DNA of 64,000 bases from Planctomycetota bacterium (GTDB taxonomy: Bacteria; Planctomycetota; SZUA-567; H5-PLA8). The position numbers were made by a program, and so were the translations under genes. The stretch is from the NCBI GenBank assembly GCA_016200135.1, contig JACQFI010000109.1, forward strand, positions 1 to 64,000. The letters run 5' to 3'. Below the pieces are notes generated by a model. It was not told where the DNA came from and ran no database searches. It was given only the letters and a program-made list of their open reading frames with translations. This document shows, in pieces, positions 17,250 to 25,939 of this stretch (the first letter of the stretch is position 1; every line of letters starts with the position of its first letter).

Positions 17250-18707
17250 TTAGAGCAGCCCGACCTTCTTCATCTGCTCTTCGACCTTGCGCTTTACGGC
17301 GGGGTCGTTGGCGAGGTAGTCGGGCCATTCGCGGACGAAGCCTTCGTCCTTCCACTTCTTCGTGGCGTCGATGCCGAGCTTGCCGGTCCAGCCGTAGTGC
17401 TGGCTGGCGTGGTCGAGGATATCGGTGGGACCTTTCACGACTTCGATATCGCGGGAGAAGTCGCAGTTCGCGCCGACGTGGAACCAGACCTCGTCCTCGT
17501 TCTGCACGTTCACGTGCTCGTCCACGATCACGATCATCTTGGTGAACATGATCTGCCCGAGGCCCCAGATGGCGTGCATCACCTTGCGCGCGTGCTGCGG
17601 GTACTGTTTCTTGAGCGCGATGAAGGCGCAGTTGTGGAAGACGCCGAACTCGGGGAGATTGTAGTCGGCGATCTCGGGCAGCGTGAGCTTGAGGAACGGG
17701 AGGAAGATGCGCTCGGTGGCCTTGCCGAGGTACGTGTCTTCCATCGGCGGCGCGCCGACGACGATGGTCTGATAGATCGGCTGCTTGCGGTGCGTGAGTG
17801 CCGTGACGTGGAAGACCGGGTACTGGTCGGCGAGCGAGTAGAAGCCCGTGTGGTCGCCGAACGGTCCTTCGAGGCGGCGTTCGCCCGGTTCGAGGTAGCC
17901 TTCGATGACGATCTCGGCTTCGGCCGGCACGTGCAGGCTCGGTTGCGAGACGCACGGGCACATCTCGACGGGTTCTTTGCGGATGAACCCGGCGAGCAGC
18001 ATCTCGTCGATGCCCGGCGGCATCGGGGCCGTGGCGGCGTAGACCACGGCGGGATCGCCGCCGATCGCGACGGCCACGGGCATGCGTTCGCCCTGGGCTT
18101 CCCATGCGCGGAAGTGGCGCGCGCCGTCGTGGTGCATGTGCCAGTGCATGGCGCAGGTGTTCCTGTCGAAGATCTGCAGGCGGTACATGCCGCAGTTCGG
18201 CAGTCCCTGCGGGTCGCGAGTGAAAACATTGGTGAGCGTGAGGTAGCGCCCGGCGTCGCCGGGCCAGCATTTCAGCGCCGGCAGGATGCCCAGATCCACC
18301 TGGTCGCCTTGAAAGACGACTTCCTGGCACGGCCCGCCGCGGACTTTCTTGGGCGGGTAGCTGGCGAGTTGCGCCAGCAGCGGGAGCATCTTCAGCTTCT
18401 CGATGATGGTCTCGGGCGGGCGCTGGTGCACGAGCTTCTCGATCTCGGCGGCGATCTCGTCGAAGTGCTTCACGCCCAGCGCGAAGGCGGCGCGTTCGTA
18501 CGTGCCGAAGACGTTAATCGCGACGGGCATCGAGCTGCCTTCGACGTTCTCGAAAAGGAGCGCCGGGCCCTTGGGTCCAAGCTGCTTGACGGTGCGTTCG
18601 GCCCACTCGGTGATCTCGAGAATCGGCGAGACCTTCTCCTTGATGCGCAGGAGCTGTTTGCGTTCTTCGAGCGCCGCGAGGAGTTCGCGGAGGTTGCGGA
18701 AGGCCAT
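17250..18707 (-). CDS. ubiD: UbiD-family decarboxylase
   Basis: A 485-residue prenylated-FMN-dependent decarboxylase. The start at 18707 (MAFRNLRELLAALEE) is right after a GGAGA and matches the family N-terminus (F-R-x-L-R-x-L-L). Key regions: GGPCQEVVF, YLTLTNVFTRD, MHWHMHHDGARH, GGDPAVVYAA, EIVIEGYLEPGE, FGDHTGFYS and ATERIFLPFLK. The family removes carboxylate from aromatic or unsaturated acids, for example in ubiquinone or menaquinone synthesis. The cofactor-making partner UbiX was not seen in this window, so the role cannot be narrowed. Confidence 0.85.
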   Translation of the reverse strand: MAFRNLRELLAALEERKQLLRIKEKVSPILEITEWAERTVKQLGPKGPALLFENVEGSSMPVAINVFGTYERAAFALGVKHFDEIAAEIEKLVHQRPPETIIEKLKMLPLLAQLASYPPKKVRGGPCQEVVFQGDQVDLGILPALKCWPGDAGRYLTLTNVFTRDPQGLPNCGMYRLQIFDRNTCAMHWHMHHDGARHFRAWEAQGERMPVAVAIGGDPAVVYAATAPMPPGIDEMLLAGFIRKEPVEMCPCVSQPSLHVPAEAEIVIEGYLEPGERRLEGPFGDHTGFYSLADQYPVFHVTALTHRKQPIYQTIVVGAPPMEDTYLGKATERIFLPFLKLTLPEIADYNLPEFGVFHNCAFIALKKQYPQHARKVMHAIWGLGQIMFTKMIVIVDEHVNVQNEDEVWFHVGANCDFSRDIEVVKGPTDILDHASQHYGWTGKLGIDATKKWKDEGFVREWPDYLANDPAVKRKVEEQMKKVGLL

Positions 18708-18790
18708 AGTTTTCTCCGGATGGTGCGCGCGCAGTATAGCGAACTTTCCGGAGATTGCCGGGCAGGGGCGGAGGCGGTGCTTGGGTTTTC

Positions 18791-18894
18791 GTAGCATCTG
18801 CGTCCCGCCGATGGTCCTACCCGCGTCTGCGCCGGTCGTGCATTCGAGCAGCGGCGAGACGCTGCTGCGACCTCCGCCGGGACGGCGGAGCCAC
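18791..18894. repeat. GCATCTGCGTCCCGCCG / CTCCGCC-GGCGGAG repeat
   Basis: GTAGCATCTGCGTCCCGCCG (18791-18810) and GCTGCGACCTCCGCCG (18864-18879), then the GGGACGGCGGAGCCAC continuation, are shared with 40797-40844, where the two parts are joined without the 50-base insert seen here. The CTCCGCC-GGCGGAG dyad is a small hairpin. It is upstream of the UbiD gene and before the secreted-protein gene at 19027. Confidence 0.7.
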
Positions 18895-19026
18895 ATTTGA
18901 GAGCCACCTTATAGAGGGCCTCTACAGGGATTCCGGTAACGCGGCGGCTCGCCGAACCGTCTATCTACTATTCGGAATACCGGTGTCCAAACGGCTCAAG
19001 CTTTTAGGATATAAGGAGTTGGCAAG

Positions 19027-20379
19027 ATGAACCATTCCGCAATCAGGGCGCTGCTGGCGTGCTTCCTTTTAGGATCTACGCCGGTTTCGGGCGAAGACGC
19101 GCCGGCCAAGCCGGACCTCGCCAAAGAGGCCGACAAGCAGATCGCGCGGCTGGACTCCACGGACTTCGACGAACGCGAGTCGGCGCTAAAGAAGCTCCAG
19201 GAGTTGGACCCGGCGGCGTTGCCCTATCTTAAGAGCCTGGTGGACAGCAAGCGCTCCTTGAGCGAGGAGGTGCGCGGGCGGCTGACGATGGTCGTGAACG
19301 CGCTGGAAGCCAAGCGCGCAAGCGGGGAGACGGTGAAGGGCACGACGGTCAGCCTGCGCTTAAGCAAGGCCGGACCTAAAGAGATCCTCCAGGAACTGGC
19401 CAAGCAGGTGCACGCGGAGCCGCTGCCGGACTTCGAGACGCGGCTGCCGGCGGAACCGGCGGCGGACTTCAACTTCACCGGCAGTTACTGGGAAGCCATC
19501 GACCAGCTCCTGCGCCTCTACCCGCCCAAGGACAACGGCAAGTGGACGCGCGAGAACCTGGCCGAGTCGCGCGCGCTCAACCGCTGGACCGCCGAAGATT
19601 ACGACGGCTGCGCGCTGCCGCACGCGATCGCGGAGGTCTGCCGCATCCGCGTGGGCCATGTGGCGCTGGAACGCAACGCGAAGGGCCAGGCGCTTACCCT
19701 GACGCTGGTGCCGCTGGTGGAACCGCGCTACGAGGTGGACAAGCTCAAAGTCCAGGTGGACACCTTTACGCTGTCTGCGGGTAAGGCGCTTAAACCCCAG
19801 TGGGTCTTTCAGCCCAAGCCCAATAACGCGAATGCCGTCGCCAACCAGATCAACATCCCCTTCCTGGTCCGTGCGGGTGCGGACGGCCTGCTAAGCCCGC
19901 TTCTGTTCTCGCCTCAAGCGGAATGCTTCTTTGCGGCCCCGGCGGCGGACCTGCTGGCCACTGACCGCCTGATGAGCTTAGAAGGCTCGGTGGCTATGAC
20001 CATCCGCGAGACCGACGAAGTGGAGAAGACTCTGCGCGAGGTTGCTTCACCCATCAACCTGCCGGGCGGGTACACGTTCTCGGCGCACTCGACGCGGGAA
20101 GGCATCGAAGTGCAGCTCTCCGGCGGCGGAAACTTCAACGAACTCGGCCACCACCTGCGCGACCGCGTGCTCTTTCTGGATGCCAACGGCACCGCGCTTG
20201 ATGCGCAGTTCGTCAGCACGTCGCTGCAGGGAGGCGTGCAGGGGTTTACGCTGGTGGTGAAGTCAAAAGTGACGGGCAATCCGGTAAAGGTTCGCGTCTC
20301 GATTCCCGGCAAACCGCTCGACGTGAACGTGCCCTTCAAAATCAAGGACGTCGCGCTGCCGGTCGCCGGCGATAAGTAA
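19027..20379 (+). CDS. Secreted protein of unknown function, HEAT-like N-terminus
   Basis: A 450-residue protein with AAGGAG at 19013-19018 and a signal peptide (MNHSAIRALLACFLLGSTPV, cleavage near VSG-ED). Residues of about 30-95 carry DSTDFDERESALKKL and LPYLKSLVDS, which look like a HEAT-type helical pair seen in planctomycete exported proteins. The centre (about 100-160) matches nothing I recognise; the later part is beta-rich. No catalytic motif is evident. It has a short A/T-rich leader of its own, and the next gene is on the opposite strand. Confidence 0.7.
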   Translation: MNHSAIRALLACFLLGSTPVSGEDAPAKPDLAKEADKQIARLDSTDFDERESALKKLQELDPAALPYLKSLVDSKRSLSEEVRGRLTMVVNALEAKRASGETVKGTTVSLRLSKAGPKEILQELAKQVHAEPLPDFETRLPAEPAADFNFTGSYWEAIDQLLRLYPPKDNGKWTRENLAESRALNRWTAEDYDGCALPHAIAEVCRIRVGHVALERNAKGQALTLTLVPLVEPRYEVDKLKVQVDTFTLSAGKALKPQWVFQPKPNNANAVANQINIPFLVRAGADGLLSPLLFSPQAECFFAAPAADLLATDRLMSLEGSVAMTIRETDEVEKTLREVASPINLPGGYTFSAHSTREGIEVQLSGGGNFNELGHHLRDRVLFLDANGTALDAQFVSTSLQGGVQGFTLVVKSKVTGNPVKVRVSIPGKPLDVNVPFKIKDVALPVAGDK

Positions 20380-20461
20380 GCACGTCTAACAAAATGCCTC
20401 GCAGCTCGCGGCAGATAAAGTTTCCTGAAGTTCTAGGGGGCCGTCGGTTACGGGCTAGGCA

Positions 20462-20887
20462 CTACGGCCCGGGGCCCTGCGTCGGCGCGGACTTTAGCGC
20501 TTCCTGGATCAGCCGGCGGTATTCGTCCACATCGAACGGCTTTCCGAGAATCGCGAAGATGCTCGCGGTGAGGTCTTTGACCACCTTCGAACTGCTGAAG
20601 CGTCCGGAGGACTGGCGCAGGGAGCGCAGGGGCTTGTCGTGCGCCGAGAGCACGATGATGCGCGGCGGGTTGGGCAGTTCCTGGACGCGGTAGAGCAGTT
20701 CGAGGCCGTCGAGCTTGGGCATCTCGAGGTCCGTCACCACGAGGCCCACGCCGCCGCGCCGGATGCAGGCCAGCGCTTCCACGGGGTCGCGATAGGTTTC
20801 CACTACCACACCGGCGTCTTTCAACAGGGCCACCTGAACTTCGAGGATGACTTCGTCGTCGTCGATCAGGAGGACTCGGGGTTGCAT
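20462..20887 (-). CDS. Receiver-domain response regulator
   Basis: A 141-residue stand-alone REC domain. The acidic pocket is DDDE at residues 9-12, the phospho-acceptor is Asp53 in VTDLEMP, Ser81 replaces the switch Thr and Lys116 is in LGKPF. No output domain follows. The segment between strand 4 and strand 5 (about 84-112) is longer than usual. It may act in a phosphorelay or chemotaxis-like pathway with a histidine kinase encoded elsewhere. Confidence 0.9.
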   Translation of the reverse strand: MQPRVLLIDDDEVILEVQVALLKDAGVVVETYRDPVEALACIRRGGVGLVVTDLEMPKLDGLELLYRVQELPNPPRIIVLSAHDKPLRSLRQSSGRFSSSKVVKDLTASIFAILGKPFDVDEYRRLIQEALKSAPTQGPGP

Positions 20888-21066
20888 GGCTTATTCCACC
20901 GCGACGCGTTCAATAGAGCCGGTATGGCATGGCACTCGTCAAAAGCATACCCCATAATCTGCTACGGAGCCAGAATTCGATCGAGCCGAGTTCCTTGCGC
21001 ACCACTGTGCGTTCGTTAATCTAGCACCAGCAACGATCCCGCTCCCTCGAACGAGGCCCCAAGCGC

Positions 21067-21309
21067 ATGAAAAAGACCGTCGCCGTCCCGCCGCTGGGCG
21101 AAAAGAAGCAGACCGAGACGCTGGTGAATTTCTGGTATGTGGCCGAAGGCGAACGCTTCAAGGCCGGCGACGACCTGGCGGAGCTTGTGACCGACAAGGC
21201 CGCGTTTAACCTCCCCGCCGCCGAAGCCGGGCGCGTGGTGAAGATCCTTCGGCAGGAAGGCGCGAAGGTTAAAGAGGGTGACGGGCTGCTGGAGATCGAG
21301 ACGGAGTGA
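21067..21309 (+). CDS. Free-standing lipoyl/biotinyl-attachment domain
   Basis: An 80-residue single lipoyl domain. TDKAAF places Lys44 in the tight turn as in the E2 subunits of 2-oxoacid dehydrogenases, and the flanking GERFKAGDDLAELV and EGAKVKEGDGLLEIE segments are the two symmetric halves. No catalytic E2 part follows; it would act as a swinging carrier for an enzyme encoded elsewhere or as a cofactor depot. It is 55 bases upstream of tmk on the same strand. Confidence 0.8.
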   Translation: MKKTVAVPPLGEKKQTETLVNFWYVAEGERFKAGDDLAELVTDKAAFNLPAAEAGRVVKILRQEGAKVKEGDGLLEIETE

Positions 21310-21364
21310 GGCGTAGAGCCGATGCGGGTTCTAGCGGGTTTGCTGCCATAAAATCGAGACGAGC

Positions 21365-22072
21365 GTGAAGAAAGAATCAAAAGGATCAAGGGTTCCAGCG
21401 GCGCCGAAGCCGTTTTCGCATCACGCTCCACGCTCTACGCTCCACGGCCGTTCCGCGCCGCGCGGGAAGTTTATCGTGCTCGACGGACCGGACGGCGCGG
21501 GCAAATCCACGCAAGTTCAACTGCTCACGGAGCAACTCGCCAAGCGCGGGATTCATTCGATCTCGTTGCGCGAACCCGGCGGCACGACGGCCGGCGAAGT
21601 GATCCGCTCGCTGCTACTCGAACGGCGCCAGGACAAGCTCACGCCCGTGGCCGAGACGTTCCTCTTCGAAGCCGCGCGCGCGCAGCTTGTCGAAGAGATC
21701 GTGCGCCCGGCGCTGCAGAGCGGCACATGGGTGATCTGCGACCGCTTCACGCTCTCGACGCTGGTCTACCAGGGTTATGCGGGCGGCGTGGACCCCAAGG
21801 CCATCGAGCTGATGTCGAAAGTGGCGACAGGCGGCCTGCAGCCGGACCTGTATCTGGTGCTGTGGGTGGACGCGGCGGTGGGCATCGCGCGGCGCGAGGC
21901 CCGCCAGGCCGACCGCATGGAAGCCAAGGGCCGGCGGTTCATCGAGGCGGTCTCGGCCGCGTATAAGAAACTCGCGCGAGGCAAACACGGCAAGTACGCG
22001 TTCATCGAGGCCGGCGGGTTGGTGGAAGGCGTGCGCACGCAGGTGTGGAAGCAGGTGGAACAACTGCTTTAA
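21365..22072 (+). CDS. tmk: Thymidylate kinase
   Basis: Phosphorylates dTMP to dTDP. P-loop GPDGAGKST lies in FIVLDGPDGAGKSTQ, the DR(F/Y) motif is CDRFTLSTLVYQGYAGG, and the lid contains REARQADRMEAKGRRF. The frame can only start at a GTG at 21365, which gives about 35 residues before the first beta strand where family members have about 3-8. That N-terminal tail includes HAPRSTLH, encoded by a dispersed CGCTCCACGCTCTACGCTCC repeat also seen at 45.1 and 49.0 kb. So either the tail is real or translation starts at a non-canonical codon nearer the P-loop. Confidence 0.93.
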   Translation: MKKESKGSRVPAAPKPFSHHAPRSTLHGRSAPRGKFIVLDGPDGAGKSTQVQLLTEQLAKRGIHSISLREPGGTTAGEVIRSLLLERRQDKLTPVAETFLFEAARAQLVEEIVRPALQSGTWVICDRFTLSTLVYQGYAGGVDPKAIELMSKVATGGLQPDLYLVLWVDAAVGIARREARQADRMEAKGRRFIEAVSAAYKKLARGKHGKYAFIEAGGLVEGVRTQVWKQVEQLL

Positions 22073-22123
22073 CGGCGCCACGAAGACACATCGAATAGAA
22101 GCGTTCCTGATTGCCAATTAGAG

Positions 22124-22146
22124 TTATACGTATAGTATACGTATAA
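22124..22146 (+). promoter_or_regulatory. Perfect palindromic operator of the toxin-antitoxin pair
   Basis: A 23-base perfect palindrome: arms TTATACGTATA and TATACGTATAA around a central G at 22135. It ends on the AAGGAG (22145-22150) of the antitoxin gene, so a bound antitoxin would block both transcription and ribosome entry. The AT-rich arms may double as the -10 region. Confidence 0.8.
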
Positions 22147-22157
22147 GGAGATTGGGC

Positions 22158-22388
22158 ATGCAAAAGAAACTAACCATCCTGGTGGACGAGAAAGTATATC
22201 GCGGCTTGCGCACCGTCGTGGGGCCGCGCAGGATCAGCCGCTTCATCGAGGATCTGGTGCGCCCCCATGTCCTGGCAGGCGACCTAGAATCGGGATATCG
22301 CGCTATGGCAGCAGATGAAAAACGCGAAGCCGCGGCAAAAGAGTGGGCGGAAGGCACCCTGGGAGATGTAGCGGATGAAACGCGGTGA
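22158..22388 (+). CDS. Antitoxin of MazF/PemK-type pair, ribbon-helix-helix-like
   Basis: A 76-residue protein started at the ATG at 22158, with AAGGAG at 22145-22150. The N-terminus KKLTILVDEKVYRGLRTVV followed by ISRFIEDLVRPHV fits a ribbon-helix-helix DNA-binding fold. The C-terminus is acidic and Ala-rich (MAADEKREAAAKEWAEG), as expected for toxin binding. It overlaps the toxin start by 14 bases, so the two are translationally coupled. It should repress the pair through the palindrome at 22124-22146. Confidence 0.8.
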   Translation: MQKKLTILVDEKVYRGLRTVVGPRRISRFIEDLVRPHVLAGDLESGYRAMAADEKREAAAKEWAEGTLGDVADETR

Positions 22389-22707
22389 AGTATGGTGGGT
22401 GGAATTCGGCGCGGGGAAAGGCGGAGAAATCCGAAAGGATCGGCCCGCTGTTATTGTCAGTACCGATGCGTCCAATAAGCACCTGAATCGAGTTCAAATA
22501 ATTCCACTGACCACCCATGTTGAAAAAATTTTTCCAAGCGAGGCGCTCGTGGGTGTTCGCGGACGTCAGAATAAAGCCATGGCCGATCAGATCGCAACCG
22601 TAAGCAAGCATAGACTCAAGCGTCGCGTCGGAAAACTTTCGACTTCGGACATGAAAGCTGTGGACCACATCATCATGGTACAGTTGGGACTCTGGGAAAT
22701 CATATAA
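22375..22707 (+). CDS. MazF/PemK-family toxin (endoribonuclease)
   Basis: A 110-residue MazF/PemK-like protein. The start MKRGEVWWVEF, then RKDRPAVIVSTDASN and RVQIIPLTTHVEK, then ADQIATVSKHRLKRRVGKLS, is the family order. Pro-Ala-Val with the preceding Arg and the Thr/Ser of the second strand are the usual active-site positions. It would cut single-stranded mRNA. The pair sits between tmk and holB and interrupts a conserved operon; the stop is three bases before holB. Confidence 0.88.
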   Translation: MKRGEVWWVEFGAGKGGEIRKDRPAVIVSTDASNKHLNRVQIIPLTTHVEKIFPSEALVGVRGRQNKAMADQIATVSKHRLKRRVGKLSTSDMKAVDHIIMVQLGLWEII

Positions 22708-22710
22708 AGT

Positions 22711-23907
22711 ATGTCCTGGGAGAAGATTCTCGGCCAGCCGGCGGCGGTCGCTTACCTGCGCGCGGCGCTGCGGGGGAACCGCGCGCCGCATGGGTATCTC
22801 TTTTACGGGCCGGCGGGCGTGGGCAAGCGCACGGCGGCAGTGGCGCTGGCGCAGGCGTTGCTCTGCCATGAGCCGCCCAAGCCCGGCGAATCCTGCGGCG
22901 CGTGCCAGTCGTGCCGCTGGATCGATGGCCGCGCGGGCCTGCTGACGAACCATCCCGATCTGCTCCCGTTGCTCAAGAATCCCGAGACCGAGAAGGAAAA
23001 AGCGCTCGGCGATCAGGAACAGATCATTCCGTTGGAAACGGTTCAGGATATCTGCAAGAAGTTGAGCCGTTCGCCGATGACTGGCCCCAAGCGCGTGGCA
23101 ATCATCCCCGAGGCGCACCGAATGTGTGGCGGGCAGGCCGAAGGCGCCAACGCGTTCCTGAAGACGCTCGAAGAACCGCCCGCGAGTTCGATCGTGATCC
23201 TCACGTCCAGCCGGCCCGAGGCGCTGCTCGAGACCATTGTCTCGCGCGTGCAGCCGGTGCGCTTCCGGCGGCTCGCGGGCGCGGACATTCGCAAGGGCCT
23301 GAGCGCCGCGGGCTTCAAGCGCGCGGAGGCCGACCTGGCGCTGGCGGCGGCGCTGGCCGACGGCAGCCTTGGGCGCGCGAAGGAACTGCTCGAGGGCGAC
23401 CTGGGCAAGTGGCGCGGGGCCATCATGGGCGCGCTGGCCAAGACGGCGGGCGCGCAGGCCTGCCCGGGCTTTGGGCTCGCGTTGTGGGCGCTGGCCGAAG
23501 CGGAGGGCGAACGGCTCTTCGAGGCCGCGGAGCATTCGGAAGCAGCCGCGGCGGAGGACGACGGTTCGGACGACGCCGCGCCCAACGAGGCCGAAGAGGA
23601 AGCGGCGGCCAAGACCGCATCGGGCTGGAAGCGCTTCGTCTTCCGGCGGCTGCTGGAACTCTGCGAGGTCGCCTTCCGCGACGCGCTGGTGCTGGCCGCG
23701 GGCGCGGAGGACGGCGCGGCCGTGCTGCTGCAGCCGGACCAGGAGAAACTTGCGCGGGATCTGGCGCAGCGCTTCGGCGAAGACGGCTGTGCGCGGATGC
23801 TGGAGACGCTGCGCGAGGCCCACTTCGCGACGCGGCTGTACGTGCGCGGGGACCTCGTCGGCCGCGTGCTGGCCGGACGGATGGTGGAGGCGCAGCGGCG
23901 GGCATAG
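22711..23907 (+). CDS. holB: DNA polymerase III delta-prime subunit
   Basis: A 398-residue AAA+ clamp-loader protein. Walker A GPAGVGKRT starts at residue 33; four Cys (52, 62, 65, 68) form the zinc module, and KTLEEPPASSIVILTSSRPE with LLETIVSRVQPVRF is the conserved sensor/SRC region. The family replaces the catalytic Lys in some members; here GKR is kept. The C-terminal part has an Ala/Glu-rich acidic loop (about 270-305) and is longer than usual. It loads the sliding clamp for replication and is placed after tmk as in many bacteria. Confidence 0.88.
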   Translation: MSWEKILGQPAAVAYLRAALRGNRAPHGYLFYGPAGVGKRTAAVALAQALLCHEPPKPGESCGACQSCRWIDGRAGLLTNHPDLLPLLKNPETEKEKALGDQEQIIPLETVQDICKKLSRSPMTGPKRVAIIPEAHRMCGGQAEGANAFLKTLEEPPASSIVILTSSRPEALLETIVSRVQPVRFRRLAGADIRKGLSAAGFKRAEADLALAAALADGSLGRAKELLEGDLGKWRGAIMGALAKTAGAQACPGFGLALWALAEAEGERLFEAAEHSEAAAAEDDGSDDAAPNEAEEEAAAKTASGWKRFVFRRLLELCEVAFRDALVLAAGAEDGAAVLLQPDQEKLARDLAQRFGEDGCARMLETLREAHFATRLYVRGDLVGRVLAGRMVEAQRRA

Positions 23908-24059
23908 ATACTAATGGGTAGCCCCGACGTGTGACGCCGGGGGGGTACCCGTCCGGGTTCATCGAAAGTGTCCATCATAACCCTTCTAAAGATTGTCTTT
24001 TATCCAAACGGCGGTTAGCTTGCTCGCATTCGCGGGATTATGGTCTTCGAGGAAACGCT

Positions 24060-25427
24060 ATGTTTCTCGCCACGGCGCGGTTTGGCGCGAACGAGTTTCA
24101 GGAGAACGTCGTCTCCGAGCTCGGCGACCTGCACCGCAAAGAGCGCGTGGTGCTGCAGACCGGGCGCGGCGTCGAAGTGGGGCGCATCGAGGCGCCGCCT
24201 TCGCCCATGCCGCGCGGGGCCAACTTCCCGCACTTCGCCAAGATCCTCCGCCGCGCCACTCCGGAAGACCTGGAGAAGCAGCGCGAACTCGAGTTCGATT
24301 TGCGCATCAAGGCGCACCAGAAGTGCGCGGAGCTGATCGAGAAGCACACGCTCAAGATGCGCCTGGTATACGTGGAGCTGCTGCTCGGCGGCGAGAAGGC
24401 TTTCTTTTACTTCATCAGCGAGGACCGCATCGACTTTCGCGAGCTGGTGAAAGACCTGGCCAGCGAGTTCCACACGCGCATCGAACTGCGGCAGGTCGGC
24501 GAACGCGAGGCCGCGCGCTTCCTGGGCGATTACCAGTCCTGCGGGCAGAAGCTCTGCTGCAAGACCTTCCTCAAGAAATTGCCGCCCGTCAACATGAGCA
24601 TGGCGCGGAACCAGTTGACCACGCTCGACCCGGGCAAGCTGGCCGGGCAGTGCGGCAAGCTGAAGTGCTGCCTGCGCTACGAGGACTCCGTCTACACGGA
24701 ACTGAAAAAGAACCTGCCCGAACGCGGGACGCTGGTGATCACCGATGGCGCGCAGGGCGAGGTGATCGGGCTGGACGTGTACAACCAGCGCGTGACGCTC
24801 GCGACGGCCGACGGCCCGCGCATGACCGTGGGCGCGGGCGAGATCCGCGAGGTCCGGCCCGGCGAGCGGCTCCCGCCGCGCAAGCCGCAGGGCGGCGAAG
24901 GCGGGGACGATGCGGGGGCCTCGGGCCGCCAACCGCCGCCGCGCCCTGAGGGACCCCAGGGTTCGGGAGGCCCTCCGGCCGCGCCGCGCGGGCCAAGAGG
25001 ACCCGGCGGACCCGGGCGCCCGCACGGCCAAGGCGGATCCGGCCGCGGATCTTCGCAACAGGGCTCGGGCCATGGCGGATCGCAGCGACGCCCGCAAGGC
25101 CCACAGCCGGCCGGCGGCAACCCGGCCTTGAATCAACTTGAAGAGCCCGCGGCGGCGCCGGTGGCGCTGCCCACTTTCGGTCCCGAGAGCCTGCTGGTAA
25201 AACTCCTGCAATTGCGTTCGGAACCGTCCGCTGCGATGATGGCCGCACCTCAAGCCAAGGCTTCGGAGGGCGCGTCCTGTTCCAGCGGAGGTTGTTCGTC
25301 GGGCGGGTGCGGCTCGGGGGGCTGCAGTTCGGGCGGATGCGGTTGCAGCACAAAAGCAAAGCCGCGCAAGCAGCCGACCGTGGAGGAGTTCTACCGCCTG
25401 CGTGCGCCGGCCTTCTCCCGGTCCTGA
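24060..25427 (+). CDS. ricT: PSP1-domain protein (RicT/YaaT family) with Cys-rich tail
   Basis: A 455-residue protein. Start at 24060 (MFLATARFGANEFQ) with GAGGA at 24049-24053; the frame upstream is non-coding. The PSP1 domain (about 1-260) contains GDYQSCGQKLCCKTFLKK and GQCGKLKCCLRYE, the conserved Cys clusters that bind iron-sulfur in the RicA/F/T complex. From about 270 to 400 it is Gly/Pro/Arg/Gln-rich and disordered. Near the end (about 405-432) there are repeated SSGGC/GSGGC units giving seven Cys. The family acts in RNA processing and competence control in Bacillus; the tail is not part of the known family. Confidence 0.88.
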   Translation: MFLATARFGANEFQENVVSELGDLHRKERVVLQTGRGVEVGRIEAPPSPMPRGANFPHFAKILRRATPEDLEKQRELEFDLRIKAHQKCAELIEKHTLKMRLVYVELLLGGEKAFFYFISEDRIDFRELVKDLASEFHTRIELRQVGEREAARFLGDYQSCGQKLCCKTFLKKLPPVNMSMARNQLTTLDPGKLAGQCGKLKCCLRYEDSVYTELKKNLPERGTLVITDGAQGEVIGLDVYNQRVTLATADGPRMTVGAGEIREVRPGERLPPRKPQGGEGGDDAGASGRQPPPRPEGPQGSGGPPAAPRGPRGPGGPGRPHGQGGSGRGSSQQGSGHGGSQRRPQGPQPAGGNPALNQLEEPAAAPVALPTFGPESLLVKLLQLRSEPSAAMMAAPQAKASEGASCSSGGCSSGGCGSGGCSSGGCGCSTKAKPRKQPTVEEFYRLRAPAFSRS

Positions 25428-25515
25428 CCTTGCGGCGCAGCGCGTACGCCCAGCGCCTTGAGCACGACCGGGCGCATTCGACACCCCTGATCCACGGAGG
25501 CGGTTTCCAAGAGCC

Positions 25516-25914
25516 ATGAGCGAGAAGTCGGACAAGCGCAGTGACGAAGAGAAGATCTCCGACATCCTGCTTCGGGAGGACCGCTACAAGCGGGAGGCCT
25601 ACCGCTTCGTGCAGGAGGCGCTGGAATATACCGTGCGCAAGCGCGGCAAGCGCGGGCACGTCGGCGGGAAGGAACTCGCCTTCGGCGTGCGCGACCTCGC
25701 GCGCGAGCGCTTCGGCCTCATGGCCAAAACCGTGCTGAACCAGTGGGGCATCCGCGCCACGCGCGACATCGGCGAACTCGTCTTCAACATGGTCGAAGAA
25801 GAGATCATGATCAAGCAGGACTCGGATCTGCGCGAGGACTTCGACGGCGTCTACGACTTCGACGCGGCCTTCGGCAAGGATTTCACGCTCGATATCGGCA
25901 TCTCGGATTCGTGA
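25516..25914 (+). CDS. Minf_1886-family protein
   Basis: A 132-residue protein of a small family common in planctomycetes and Verrucomicrobia. Conserved landmarks are RYKREAYRFVQEALEYTV, GKRGHVGGKELAFGVRDLA, FGLMAKTVLNQWGI, TRDIGELVFNMVEEEIM and REDFDGVYDF. Helical, no signal peptide. Function unknown. It sits between ricT and an acyl-CoA ligase, with about 90 and 25 base gaps, on the same strand, so co-transcription is likely. Confidence 0.85.
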   Translation: MSEKSDKRSDEEKISDILLREDRYKREAYRFVQEALEYTVRKRGKRGHVGGKELAFGVRDLARERFGLMAKTVLNQWGIRATRDIGELVFNMVEEEIMIKQDSDLREDFDGVYDFDAAFGKDFTLDIGISDS

Positions 25915-25939
25915 ACCCGCAGGCTTTCAAAGGAAGCGA

